64,000 nt of DNA from Vicinamibacteria bacterium (GCA_022820825.1 JAJEEU010000057.1:23910-87909); one strand, 5' to 3'. Counted from the first letter of the stretch, positions 45,665-54,531 are shown. Made by a program: numbers and translations. Notes: a model not told the origin generated them from the letters alone.

Positions 45665-46992
45665 CGGCCTTCTCCCTCCAGCAGCCGGCGCAGCGCCTCT
45701 TCCTCCTCGGCCGTGGTCCGGTAGACGTCATGGCCGCCGACCGCGTAGCGGCGATGCTCGGGATTCGACCGGTCGTAGATCAGCCGACCCTCGACCCAGG
45801 TCTGCTCGACCGTCGTGTACACGCTGAACGGATCGCCCGAGAGCACCACGAAGTCGGCGTCCTTGCCGGCTTCCAGCGAGCCGACGCGGTGCTCCAGGCC
45901 CAGCATGCGCGCCGGCGCCAGGGTCAGCGCCTCCAGCGCCGCCTCGCGCGACATGCCGTTGCGCACCGAGATCGCCGCGGCGCGCAGCAGCAGCCGCGAG
46001 TCGGTGATGAAGTCGTCCGTGTTGAACGCCACGTCGACGCCCGCGCGCTCGAGAATCGCGCCGATCTCCAGCGACCAGTCGAGCGTCTCCTCCTTGCCGC
46101 CCGGCGCGTCGATGAACGTGATCGATACCGGCACGCCCGCGGCGGCGATCTCGTCCGCCAGCTTCCACGACTCGGTGCCGTGCTGGATGACGACCCGGAA
46201 CCCGAATTCCTCCTGCAGCCGCAGCACGGTGGCGATGTCGTTGTGGCGGTGCGTGTGGTGCTGCACGATGCGCTCGCCCGCCAGCACCTCGGCCAGCGCC
46301 TCCAGGCGCAGGTCGCGCGCGGCCGGGGGGTCGGCGTCCGCCCGGGCGGCCTGGCGCTCCACGTACGCCTGCGCCTCGTGGTACAGCCCGCGCACCAGCG
46401 CCGCGGACCTGGCCCGGGTGCCCGGGAACGGCGGGTCGCGCAGCGAGTTGGTGCCGTTCGCCATCTTCATCCCGCCGCACACGTCGGTGAGCGGATCGCC
46501 GCAGAACAGCCAGTCCTCGATGGTGCGGCCGCCGTCCCGCAGCTTGAGATACACGGTCTGGCCGGACATCAGGTGCCCGGAGCCGGGCATCACGTTCACG
46601 GTCGTGATGCCGCCGGCGCGGGCGCGCCAGAAGCTGTCGGAGGCGATGTCGATGGAGTCCAGACCCCGCACGTCGGGATGCAGCGGCGACGAGCGATCGC
46701 CCCCCGAGACGGAGCCCACGTGCGAGTGGCTGTCCACGAGCCCGGGCAGCAGCACCCGGCCGGTGAGGTCGTGCTCGACGGCGCCCTGCGGGGCAACGAT
46801 CTCCGGCCCGCCGACCGCCGTGATCGACCCGCCTTGAACGACCAGGACGCCGGACTCGATCGGCGGCCCCGCTATTGGAATGACGGTCGCGCCCCGGAAG
46901 ACGTGAGCCTCGTCCTGCGCCGCTGCCGGCGCGGCGCCCGGCAACGCGGCCACGATCAGGAAGGACAGAAGGCGAATCGTACGCTGCTGCAT
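45661..46992 (-). CDS. Exported amidohydrolase (imidazolonepropionase-like)
   Basis: The ATG at 46992 follows GGAG by 7 bases; an upstream ATG is less likely. The 443-residue product has a signal peptide ending near residue 26. Metal-binding elements of the amidohydrolase superfamily are present: VDSHSHVG (HxH), GGMKMANG (possible carboxylated Lys), IVQHHTHRHND, VIQHGTE and FNTDDFITDS (Asp). The C-terminal LAPARMLGLEHRVGSLEAGK closes the composite domain. Relatives act on cyclic amides or dipeptides. It heads the eight-gene minus-strand run and is divergent from the molybdenum hydroxylase gene. Confidence 0.88.
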   Translation of the reverse strand: MQQRTIRLLSFLIVAALPGAAPAAAQDEAHVFRGATVIPIAGPPIESGVLVVQGGSITAVGGPEIVAPQGAVEHDLTGRVLLPGLVDSHSHVGSVSGGDRSSPLHPDVRGLDSIDIASDSFWRARAGGITTVNVMPGSGHLMSGQTVYLKLRDGGRTIEDWLFCGDPLTDVCGGMKMANGTNSLRDPPFPGTRARSAALVRGLYHEAQAYVERQAARADADPPAARDLRLEALAEVLAGERIVQHHTHRHNDIATVLRLQEEFGFRVVIQHGTESWKLADEIAAAGVPVSITFIDAPGGKEETLDWSLEIGAILERAGVDVAFNTDDFITDSRLLLRAAAISVRNGMSREAALEALTLAPARMLGLEHRVGSLEAGKDADFVVLSGDPFSVYTTVEQTWVEGRLIYDRSNPEHRRYAVGGHDVYRTTAEEEEALRRLLEGEGR

Positions 46993-47131
46993 GGCGATTC
47001 TCCGACAGCGCATGCCGGATGCCGCGACAGGCGACGGATATATCCATTGTACGTGCTGGCCGGGCGTTGCAAATGCGTCGCGCGGGCGCTAGTCTGAGGC
47101 TGGAATCTCCAGCTACACAGGGGGCACGGTC

Positions 47132-49552
47132 ATGGCTGCATCCAGGTTGATCGGCAAGCCGTACTCGACCGCGGACCTGGTCGCCAAGGCGACCGGCCGC
47201 GCGCGCTACGCGGAGGACTTCCGGGCGGAGGGCATGCTGTTCGCGAAGCTGCTCGTGAGCCCGATGCCGCACGGCCGCGTGCGGCGCATCGACACGCGCG
47301 CCGCCGAGGCGCTGCCCGGCGTGGCGGCCATCCTGAGGGCCGATGACCTGCCGGCCGTCGAAGCACCGAACGAACGGGCGCTGACCAACGAGCCGCTGTA
47401 CGAGGGCGAGCCGATCCTGGCGGTGGCGGCGGTGGATGAAACCACCGCGGCCGAAGCGGTCGAGCGGATCGACCTGGACCTCGAGCCGCTGCCCTTCGTG
47501 CTCGATCCGCTCGACAGCCTGCGCCCCGGCGGGCCGAACGCCCGCCTGGACGGCAACACCATGACCGGCACGGCGCTGGCCACCATCAGGTGGGACGCCG
47601 CCGACTGGACGGCCATCGATCGCGGCGAGCTGCCGGCGGACGGCCCCGCCACCACCGAGTGGGAAGTGGGCGACGTCGCGGCGGGCTTCGCGCAAGCGGA
47701 CCTGATCCTCGACGAGACGGTGAGCCACCAGTCCATGTCGCACCAGCCCATGGAGACGCGCAGCGCGATGGCGTACTGGCAGAACGGCAAGTGCTACCTG
47801 CACGCCTCCACGCAGAGCACCGCCCGCACGCTCGGCCCGGCGGCGCGGTACATCGGCGTGCCGCCCGAGGATGTCGTGCTGATTGCCGAGTACTGCGGCG
47901 GTGGTTTCGGCAGCAAGGGGCTGGGATCGCTGCAGATGGCCATTCCGGCCCTGCTGTCACGCAAGGCGGGCAGGCCGGTGATGATGCGCATCACCCGCCA
48001 GGAGGAACATTTCATCGGCCGCGCGCGGCCCGGCATACAGGGCCGCATCAAGATCGGCTTCCGCCGCGACGGGCGGGTCACGGCCATCGACATGTACCTG
48101 GTGCAGGACGGCGGGCCGTACGGCCGGTCCGGAGACTACGCGCAGGCCGGCGACTACGCCTCGCTCATGTATCAGCCGCTGAACCAGCGGGTGCGCGGGC
48201 TGTCCGTCTACACCAACACGCCGCCGCGCGCCCCGCAGCGCGCGCCGGGCGGCCTGCAGGCCGTCTCCATGATCGCCCCCCTGATGCACAAGGCGGCGAA
48301 GTGGCTGGATGTCGATCAGCTCGACATGATCCGGGTCAACGCGCCGGCGGGCCAGGCGCGGTTCGGCCAGCCGCGGGAGGGCGCGCAGCCCAACGTGACG
48401 AGCGCGTTCGTACGCGAGGCTGCGGACGCCGCCGGGAAGGCTTTCGACTGGCCGGGCATGCGGGCGAAGAGCGGCCGGCGCGACGGCACGCGGGTGACCG
48501 GCATCGGCGTGGCGCTGAGCGCGTTCGCGGCGGGCGCATCCGGCATGGACGGGCTGCTGACCATCCGGCCCGACGGCAGGGTGTACATCCAGCAGGGCGT
48601 CGGCAACCTCGGCACGGCCTCGGTGTTCGACACCGCGCGCGCCGCCATGGAAGTGTTGCAGACCGACTGGGAGCACGCCGAGGTGATCTGGGGCAACACC
48701 GCGCGGCACCTGCCGTGGAGCTCGCTCCAGGCCGGCACGATGACCACCTACGCGCATACCCGGGCGAACCACGCCGCGGGCGAGGACGCGAAGCGCAAGC
48801 TGCAGGAGATCGCGGCGCGCGACCTCGGCGGCGCCCCGGACGACTACGACGTGGCGGACGCCCGGGTGTTCCGCCGCGGCAACCGCGCGCAGGGCCTGGG
48901 CTTCGGGCAGGCGGCGCGGCGGGCCATGGCGCTCGGCGGCCGCTACGACGGGCACGAGCTGCCGCAGGACATCAACGCGATGACCGTGACCTCGGCTACG
49001 GCGCTGGCCGGTCTCGGCCTGATGGGCGTGGCGCGCGACAACTACCCCACCGGCGGCCGCGTGCAGTCGTACTGCATCGGCTTTGCCGAGGTGGAGGTGG
49101 ACATCGAGACCGGCACCATCGTGCTCAAGGACTACCGGGTGGCCACCGACTGCGGCACCGTAGTAAATCCACGCACGATGGCCGCGCAGTTGCACGGCGG
49201 CGGCATGCAGGGGTTCAGCGAAGCGCTGGCCCGCAAGTGGGTGTACGACCGCCGCTGGGGCCTCCAGGTGTCGAAGCGGTTCTATTCCAACCGGCCCCCG
49301 ACGCTGCTCGACGTCCCGCACGAGCACGATCTGCCGTGGGTGGCCGTGAACCGGCCCGACCCGTTCACCCCGGTCGGCGCGCGCGGCGTCGGCGAGCCGT
49401 CGCACGGCGCGGGGGCCGGCGCGGTGCTGTGCGCCATCGCGGACGCGCTGGGCGACGGCTACTTCAACCGCACGCCGGTCATGACGGACATGATCCTGAC
49501 CCGGCTCGAAGACCTCCCCTCCGCGGTTTCACCGCTGACCGCGCACGCCTGA
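47132..49552 (+). CDS. Molybdenum hydroxylase large subunit (xanthine dehydrogenase family)
   Basis: This 806-residue protein follows GGGGG with a 7-base spacer and has no signal peptide. It is the molybdopterin-binding subunit of the xanthine oxidase family: an aldehyde-oxidase hammerhead domain (about 15-125, TGRARYAEDF, MLFAKLLVSPMPHGRV), then molybdenum-binding domains with HQPMETRSAMAYW, GGGFGSKG, RAPGGLQA, and the C-terminal GARGVGEPSHGAGAG with the active-site Glu. The iron-sulphur and FAD subunits usually encoded beside it are absent from this window, so the partner genes must lie elsewhere. A molybdate importer (modABC) is 5 kb away. The substrate is unknown. Confidence 0.92.
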   Translation: MAASRLIGKPYSTADLVAKATGRARYAEDFRAEGMLFAKLLVSPMPHGRVRRIDTRAAEALPGVAAILRADDLPAVEAPNERALTNEPLYEGEPILAVAAVDETTAAEAVERIDLDLEPLPFVLDPLDSLRPGGPNARLDGNTMTGTALATIRWDAADWTAIDRGELPADGPATTEWEVGDVAAGFAQADLILDETVSHQSMSHQPMETRSAMAYWQNGKCYLHASTQSTARTLGPAARYIGVPPEDVVLIAEYCGGGFGSKGLGSLQMAIPALLSRKAGRPVMMRITRQEEHFIGRARPGIQGRIKIGFRRDGRVTAIDMYLVQDGGPYGRSGDYAQAGDYASLMYQPLNQRVRGLSVYTNTPPRAPQRAPGGLQAVSMIAPLMHKAAKWLDVDQLDMIRVNAPAGQARFGQPREGAQPNVTSAFVREAADAAGKAFDWPGMRAKSGRRDGTRVTGIGVALSAFAAGASGMDGLLTIRPDGRVYIQQGVGNLGTASVFDTARAAMEVLQTDWEHAEVIWGNTARHLPWSSLQAGTMTTYAHTRANHAAGEDAKRKLQEIAARDLGGAPDDYDVADARVFRRGNRAQGLGFGQAARRAMALGGRYDGHELPQDINAMTVTSATALAGLGLMGVARDNYPTGGRVQSYCIGFAEVEVDIETGTIVLKDYRVATDCGTVVNPRTMAAQLHGGGMQGFSEALARKWVYDRRWGLQVSKRFYSNRPPTLLDVPHEHDLPWVAVNRPDPFTPVGARGVGEPSHGAGAGAVLCAIADALGDGYFNRTPVMTDMILTRLEDLPSAVSPLTAHA

Positions 49553-49582
49553 CCGCGCCGCCGGGCTTTCGCCACGGACTGC

Positions 49583-49860
49583 CAGCCCGCAGTTCTCACC
49601 AGCTTCGTCGCAGGGGCGTAGCGGACTGGCACGCATTCGCTGCGAAAACCGGACCGGCCGGGCGCACGCCTTACCGCTTGCAGTAGCAACCAGCTCCGGA
49701 CCTTCAGCCCGCAGTTCTCACCAGGCTTCGTCGCGGGGGCGTAGCCGGCATGCCCGCATTCGCTACGAAAACCGGATCGGCCGGGCGCACGCCTTGCCGC
49801 TTGCAGTAGCAACCATATCCGGACCTTTACGGTTTTCTCCGCGAACGCGGGCATGCCGGC
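49583..49860. repeat. Two tandem 122-123-bp repeat units, copies b and c, with terminal inverted arm
   Basis: Units starting CAGCCCGCAGTTCTCACCAG lie at 49583-49704 and 49705-49827. Each contains the GCGAAAACCGG core seen at 6829 and 54391. After unit 2 the missing half follows (ACGGTTTTCTCCGCGAACGC), so that GCCGGCATGCCCGC (49745-49758) and its complement near 49847-49860 make a long hairpin. The first 38 bases of each unit resemble the end of the 178-bp element at 55894. This and the following 190 bases fill the 497-base gap between two genes; no protein-coding gene is supported here. Confidence 0.85.
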
Positions 49861-49911
49861 TTGCAGATCGAGCGTGGCGTTCGGCGCGATGACGCGGAGG
49901 GGCGGACCGGC

Positions 49912-49982
49912 CGGTGGGTTGCTGGCGGCGGGGCGAGAGGCGGGGCCGCCGACAGCCGGGGCCGGTGCGGGGGAGCAGGGGG
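49912..49982 (+). repeat. GC-rich inverted repeat, left copy
   Basis: About 71 bases beginning CGGTGGGTTGCTGGCGG recur in reverse complement at 54298-54368 with about two mismatches. Together with the core repeats beyond them they flank a 4.4-kb segment with the surface protein, the DUF2511 gene and a tyrosine recombinase. Confidence 0.85.
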
Positions 49983-50049
49983 TCGCGAGAGAAAAGGGGG
50001 CCTGCGGAGAACGTAACCGTTACCCCCTAGTCTCAAAGGAGCGACAGTC

Positions 50050-52098
50050 ATGAACGGAGCGAGAACTACTTTCATGCGGAGGGGCTACCTGCTCACTGCC
50101 CTTGCCGCGGTCGTGCTGCTGGCGGCGTCCCCGGGAACCGCAAGCGCACAGGTCGCCGTCGACGCACCGGCAACAGTGAATGAGGGCGAGCGTCTAACCA
50201 TAGACGTAATGGTGGACGTGACCATTCCCGCTGGTACCGCTGCCGGCGGAACTGTTGTCGTCACTCCGTCCGCCGCGGCTCCAGCTGTGGCCCGCCCTGG
50301 AACTACTACCCAGGAAGCCGGAGACTCCGTGGGCTTTGTGCCAGCCGCATTGACATTGAACGTGCCGGCGAACACAACGCCAGCAAACCTAGGCGGTACT
50401 CCCATAACTAGAACGCTAACAGGGAGCATTAGTTGGATTACAGGTGTCGACCTTGACGCGGAGGACGAACATTCTGTGTTGTCGTTCGCCGTCACAACTC
50501 CTGTTACAGCTTTCAACGGCGCCGACGGGGTTGCTCTCGCTGGTAATGATCCGGATGCCGAAAACGTCGTTATCGACGACCGTGAGACTCAGGACTTCGT
50601 ATGGCAGGTAACTACGCCGAGACCAAGCGAGTCTGGGGTAATTAACGTGAATCTCACGGCTATACCTACGCCCGAACAGCTCACCTACAACGTGGCGCTG
50701 GCTGTTGATAGTGCCGGTTATACGCTCAACAACACCAGCGTTGTACTCGACGCAGCCAACCCTTCTGCGGCCAGCGACCCTACATTCGCTATCACACCGC
50801 CCAATCCTGACGGAAACCGGGACAGCGACACGATCACACTGACGGCTGTCAGGCTTGGCACCACAACGAATCTGGCCACTCCGCTGGAGATCCAGGTTTC
50901 GGACATTCACGCTTTGCCGGCCGGTGACAAGATCACGGCTATGGCCTACGAGGTGGATGCAAGGGGCGCCAAGACTACGAATGAAGCCATGTCCGTGACG
51001 GAGGGTGGTGGGCCAGTCCACGTGACGGTCACCGTCGATCGCGGCGTTGCCGGTTACCCCAGTAGTGAAATCCTTGAGGTAGCCCTGGTGGCGGCGGATT
51101 CGAGTCAGGTTGGCGACTACAGCGTCACTCCGGCCGACGTTGAGGTGGCGGCCGGCTCGGGCTTGCGGACTGCAAGCGCAGATTTCGTGCTGCAGGCGTT
51201 GGCGGATGACGACGTTGGAGACGAAACGCTGGAATTCAACCTCGTCGCGACCGGCGCGAATCCTCGGAACGGCTCGGGAGAAAGCCTCGGGTCCTTCTCG
51301 ATCGAGGTCGTAGACGCCACGGATCCGATGATCTGGGTGAAGGACGGCGCGTATGACGCCATCACGATGGCGCTTGGAGACGCTCCGCTGAGCCCTGGGG
51401 ATTCGGTTGAGATCATGACGGACGACGTGTTCGGGCTGGCCCAGGGCTACACGGCCAGCTACGGCGCTGCTGTGGAGGGTGACGCGGTCGCGGCCTCTGC
51501 ATCCGGCGCGATGGTCACGGTCACGGCGAGCAAGGCCGGAGAAGCCAAGGTCACGATCAGCGGGACCGCGAAGATGGCGTCTTCCTCGCTTGTCATCAAT
51601 CAGACCGTGTCGAACATCGCCGAGGTCACGTTCCCCGTGATGGTGGAAGACACGCCGCTCGAGGTGACGCTCGAGATGCCTGCGGGCGTCATGGACGGCA
51701 ACATCGTCGAGGGCGAGTCCTACGACATCATGGTGATGGCCAACCGGGCGATCACCGAGGCGGAGGGCGAAGTCGAGGTCATGATCATGCGCGACCGTGC
51801 GGCCAGCGACGCCGACGACAGCGACTTCACGGTCAGCAATGCCACGATCATGGCCGGCGAGGACTCGGCTACTGCCGAGCTGATGGTGACCGAGGACATG
51901 GAGCCTGACAGTGGCACCAACGACAACATGGGTGAGCAGTTGGTGCTGTATGGGATGGCCGGCGACATGGAGACCAACTCGCTGACCTTCACCATCTGGG
52001 ATCAGGCCGTGCCGGCTCTGCCCCTCATTGGACAGTTGGTGCTGGCGCTGTTCCTCGCGCTTGGCGGCGCGCGGCTGTATCGACGGCGCCAGGGTTAG
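50050..52098 (+). CDS. Surface protein with beta-sandwich repeats and CTERM-type anchor
   Basis: This 682-residue protein follows AAAGGAG by 8 bases. A signal peptide ends near residue 34 (GTASAQ). The body is Ala/Thr/Val/Asp-rich beta-sandwich sequence: Ig-like segments (VNEGERLTIDVMVDVTIP), a Calx-beta-like block near 340-440 (EVALVAADSSQVGDYSVTP then ADDDVGDETLEFNLVA) and a later EGESYDIMVMANRAITEAEG repeat. The C-terminus has VPALPLIGQ, a hydrophobic helix and RLYRRRQG, the layout of PEP/IPTL-CTERM sorting signals. Codon use in the first 900 bases is noticeably less GC-rich than in its neighbours, a sign of transfer. It ends at a strong terminator. Confidence 0.8.
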   Translation: MNGARTTFMRRGYLLTALAAVVLLAASPGTASAQVAVDAPATVNEGERLTIDVMVDVTIPAGTAAGGTVVVTPSAAAPAVARPGTTTQEAGDSVGFVPAALTLNVPANTTPANLGGTPITRTLTGSISWITGVDLDAEDEHSVLSFAVTTPVTAFNGADGVALAGNDPDAENVVIDDRETQDFVWQVTTPRPSESGVINVNLTAIPTPEQLTYNVALAVDSAGYTLNNTSVVLDAANPSAASDPTFAITPPNPDGNRDSDTITLTAVRLGTTTNLATPLEIQVSDIHALPAGDKITAMAYEVDARGAKTTNEAMSVTEGGGPVHVTVTVDRGVAGYPSSEILEVALVAADSSQVGDYSVTPADVEVAAGSGLRTASADFVLQALADDDVGDETLEFNLVATGANPRNGSGESLGSFSIEVVDATDPMIWVKDGAYDAITMALGDAPLSPGDSVEIMTDDVFGLAQGYTASYGAAVEGDAVAASASGAMVTVTASKAGEAKVTISGTAKMASSSLVINQTVSNIAEVTFPVMVEDTPLEVTLEMPAGVMDGNIVEGESYDIMVMANRAITEAEGEVEVMIMRDRAASDADDSDFTVSNATIMAGEDSATAELMVTEDMEPDSGTNDNMGEQLVLYGMAGDMETNSLTFTIWDQAVPALPLIGQLVLALFLALGGARLYRRRQG

Positions 52099-52136
52099 GC
52101 GAGCCCAGCGTTTCTGAGACTCTAGGGGGAACCGGG

Positions 52137-52180
52137 AAGGGGGACCCGGCTCGGATGAGCCGGGTCCCCCTTCGTTTTCT
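52137..52180 (+). terminator. Rho-independent terminator of the surface protein gene
   Basis: A perfect 16-bp stem (AAGGGGGACCCGGCTC, 52137-52152, with its complement at 52157-52172) closes on a GGAT loop and is followed by CGTTTTCT. It lies 38 bases after the surface-protein stop and is the clearest terminator in the window. Confidence 0.9.
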
Positions 52181-52269
52181 CTGGAGCATTACGAGTCGTG
52201 TTCTTTCCTGCCATTGTCAGTCCCCAAACCGGCAGCCGCTCGGCGGCGAGCTTTCGGCGCGCAGTCGCC

Positions 52270-52686
52270 ATGGGGCCTCGTGCATACGTCAGAACCGCCG
52301 CGCAAGATGTGCGCGCGCTGGCCGTCGGACTCGGACTGTGCTTGACGCTGGCCGGTTGCGCGTCGCCGATTGTCGAGGACCAGACCGTCAATGAACCGCG
52401 CATCGAGATTTCCAGCGTGGTCAGCGCCGCGACATGGACCGACGGACCGTGGCCGTTCACCATCGAGGGCGGCGAGTTGATCTGCATTGCATCGGCGGAC
52501 GAACCGGGCGTATTCGTCGTGACCGACAAGGGCGAGACGTTCGCCCTGAATCCCGCAGCAATCCGGATGGCCGACCAGGCAGGCGCCATGGCGGATCTGG
52601 ACCCGATCTGGCGGGACGATCCCGACCTTGTCGGCGCGAAGGTGAACGTGTCGCCGGTGATTTTGTACGCGCTGCAGCTCTGCTGA
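52270..52686 (+). CDS. DUF2511 (YebY-like) lipoprotein
   Basis: I prefer the ATG at 52270 because it places a lipobox (LTLAGC) about 30 residues in; an in-frame GTG at 52198 would give 162 residues. The 138-residue product matches DUF2511/YebY: TDGPWPFTIEGGELICI, a GETFALNPAA segment and DLDPIWRDDPDLVGAKVNVS ending ALQLC. YebY-type proteins are small envelope proteins of unknown or copper-linked function. It lies between the terminator and the recombinase gene, so it may have its own promoter. Confidence 0.8.
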   Translation: MGPRAYVRTAAQDVRALAVGLGLCLTLAGCASPIVEDQTVNEPRIEISSVVSAATWTDGPWPFTIEGGELICIASADEPGVFVVTDKGETFALNPAAIRMADQAGAMADLDPIWRDDPDLVGAKVNVSPVILYALQLC

Positions 52687-52861
52687 GGCGCCGTCAGGCC
52701 GCAAGATCGGCCTTCAGACCGGTCTGAACACGGCGGATCCGCCTCTTTCTCCCTCCGGATGGGGGACCGAATACGGTAGCTCGCCGCCGAGCGCGGCGCC
52801 CACCGCGTGACGGATCACACTTCCCCCCGGCCCCGCCCTTCCGGCACACTCCCGGACCCTC

Positions 52862-54082
52862 ATGGGAGATCGAAAACGCGCGCTCAACGGCAAGCCCAGG
52901 GGCAGGCACCCGGCGAACGCGCTGTCCAGCGGTTTCGCGCGCAGCGTGTCGCGTCCCGGCCGCTACTGCGACGGCAACGCCCTCTACCTGGCCGTCAAAC
53001 CCTCCGGCGCCCGCAGCTGGGTCCAGCGCATGGTCATCCGCGGAAGGCGGCGCGAGCTCGGGCTCGGCGGCTTCCCGCTGGTCTCGCTGACCGAGGCGCG
53101 CGCTCTCGCCCACGCCAACCGCAAGGCGGCCCGCGCCGGCGGCGACCCCCTGGAGGAGCGCCGCCGGGCGGCCGATGCGCCGACCTTCGCCGAAGCGGCC
53201 GAGCGGGTGTGGGCCGACAAGCGCCCCGGCTGGCGGCATCCGCGGCACGCACGGCAGTGGCTCTCGAGCCTCGAGCAGCATGCCTTCCCCCGGCTGGGAC
53301 GCATCGCCGTGCGGGAGGTGACGAGCGCCGACGTGCTCGATGCGCTGCGCCGCGTGTGGCACATCCGGCCCGAGACGGCGCGGCGGCTGCGCCAGCGCAT
53401 CAGCGCCGTGATGGAGTGGGCCGTGGCGATGGGGTATCGCTCCGACAACCCGTGCGACCGCATCGCGCCGGTGCTCGGGCCGCAGCAGGACCTGGTCAAG
53501 CACATGCAGGCGCTGGGCCACCGGGAGGTGGCCGCGGCCATCCGGACCGTGCAGGCAACCGGCGCCACAAAGGCCGTGAAGCTGGCCTTCGAGTTTCTGG
53601 TGCTGACGGCCACGAGGTCCGGCGAGGTGCGCGGCGCGCTGTGGGCGGAGATGGACCAGGCGCAGGGAGTGTGGACGATCCCGGCGACGCGCACGAAGTC
53701 GAAGCGCGAGCACCGGGTGCCGCTGAGCCGGCGGGCGATGGAGATACTCACGGCGGCGCGGAAGCTAAGGGGCGGGACGAGCGCGCTGGTCTTCCCGAGC
53801 GCGCACGGCGGGCGGATCGGCGAGACGCGGCTCTCGCGGCTGCTGAAGGTGCACAAGATAGCCGCCGTGCCGCACGGCTTCCGCTCGAGCTTCAGGGACT
53901 GGGCGGCCGAGGAGACGACGCATCCGCGGGAGGTCATCGAGGCGGCTCTGGCGCACGTGGTGACGAACCAGACGGAGGCGGCGTATGCGCGCTCGGACCT
54001 TTTCGAGCGGCGGCGGCGGTTGATGAACGAGTGGGCAGGCTACCTGGAGGCCGGGCGGGTGGTGCAGGGGCTGCCGCTGTGA
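52862..54082 (+). CDS. Tyrosine recombinase/integrase with DUF4102 N-terminus
   Basis: This 406-residue protein has the arm-binding DUF4102 domain (about 20-110: GNALYLAVKPSGARSWVQRM, RRRELGLGGFPLVSLTEAR), a core-binding SAM-like domain and the catalytic domain. Catalytic residues are visible: Arg in TATRSGEVRGA, Lys in TRTKSKREHRVPLS, HGFRSSFRDW (His-x-x-Arg), LAHVVTNQTEAAYARSDL (His and Tyr). All five are present, so it should be active. This is the P4-type integrase layout used by genomic islands. No tRNA or attachment site was recognised next to it. Its neighbourhood is flanked by inverted repeats. Confidence 0.93.
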   Translation: MGDRKRALNGKPRGRHPANALSSGFARSVSRPGRYCDGNALYLAVKPSGARSWVQRMVIRGRRRELGLGGFPLVSLTEARALAHANRKAARAGGDPLEERRRAADAPTFAEAAERVWADKRPGWRHPRHARQWLSSLEQHAFPRLGRIAVREVTSADVLDALRRVWHIRPETARRLRQRISAVMEWAVAMGYRSDNPCDRIAPVLGPQQDLVKHMQALGHREVAAAIRTVQATGATKAVKLAFEFLVLTATRSGEVRGALWAEMDQAQGVWTIPATRTKSKREHRVPLSRRAMEILTAARKLRGGTSALVFPSAHGGRIGETRLSRLLKVHKIAAVPHGFRSSFRDWAAEETTHPREVIEAALAHVVTNQTEAAYARSDLFERRRRLMNEWAGYLEAGRVVQGLPL

Positions 54083-54290
54083 CGGCCCTGCAGCCAGCCG
54101 GGGGCGGTCCGGGAGGGCGAGCTGAATCGGCTCGGACCTTCGCGCCTGCGCGCAGGTCCGCCAGTGGAGCGGCGCGGGAGGGGGCGGAAGGTCTCTGCCG
54201 GTTTGCCGGCAGGAATGGGGGGACGGGCTTTTCCGGCTTGCGATTGGTCCTTTGTTTTCGGGGGGAAAGTGCGGGAGCGACAACGGAAGA
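54083..54290. other. Non-coding stretch after the integrase with small hairpins
   Basis: No gene is supported here. Short stem-loops are visible, such as CGGACCT...AGGTCCG near 54131-54158 and CTGCCGG-TTTG-CCGGCAG near 54196-54213. They could be part of an attachment or termination region. The gap continues into the repeats described next. Confidence 0.4.
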
Positions 54291-54297
54291 AGTAGTA

Positions 54298-54368
54298 CCC
54301 CCCTGCTCCCCCGCACCGGCCCCGGCTGCCGGCGGCCCCGCCTCTCGCCCCGCCGCCACCAACCCACC
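54298..54368 (-). repeat. GC-rich inverted repeat, right copy
   Basis: This is the reverse complement of 49912-49982, with about two differences in 71 bases. It adjoins the core repeat copy d. Confidence 0.85.
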
Positions 54369-54375
54369 GACTCAA

Positions 54376-54531
54376 GCGGACTGGCGCGCGTTCGCGGAGA
54401 AAACCGTAAAGGTCCGGAGCTGGTTGCTACTGCGAGCGGCAAGGCGTGCGACCGGCCGGTCCGGTTTTCGCAGCGAATGCGGGCCTGCCGGCGACGCCCC
54501 CACGACGATCGCTGGTGATATATGCGAGCTA
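54376..54531 (-). repeat. Dispersed palindromic repeat, copy d (inverted) with element end
   Basis: The core at 54391-54477 is the reverse complement of copies a and c (TTCGCGGAGAAAACCG to CGGTTTTCGCAGCGAA). Beyond it, 54491-54531 (GACGCCCCCACGACGATCGC, then TGGTGATATATGCGAGCTAG) resembles the right end of the 178-bp element at 60720-60897. The stop codon of modC is the CTAG at this end, so the repeat borders the gene directly. Confidence 0.8.

Noticed and set aside
49583..49827. Possible CRISPR-like or coding tandem repeat
   Set aside because: Two 122-bp units with palindromic core are better explained as mobile intergenic repeats; frames through them have no protein features.
52862..54082. 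Integrase attachment site in a tRNA gene
   Set aside because: No tRNA-like cloverleaf was recognised beside the integrase or elsewhere in the window.
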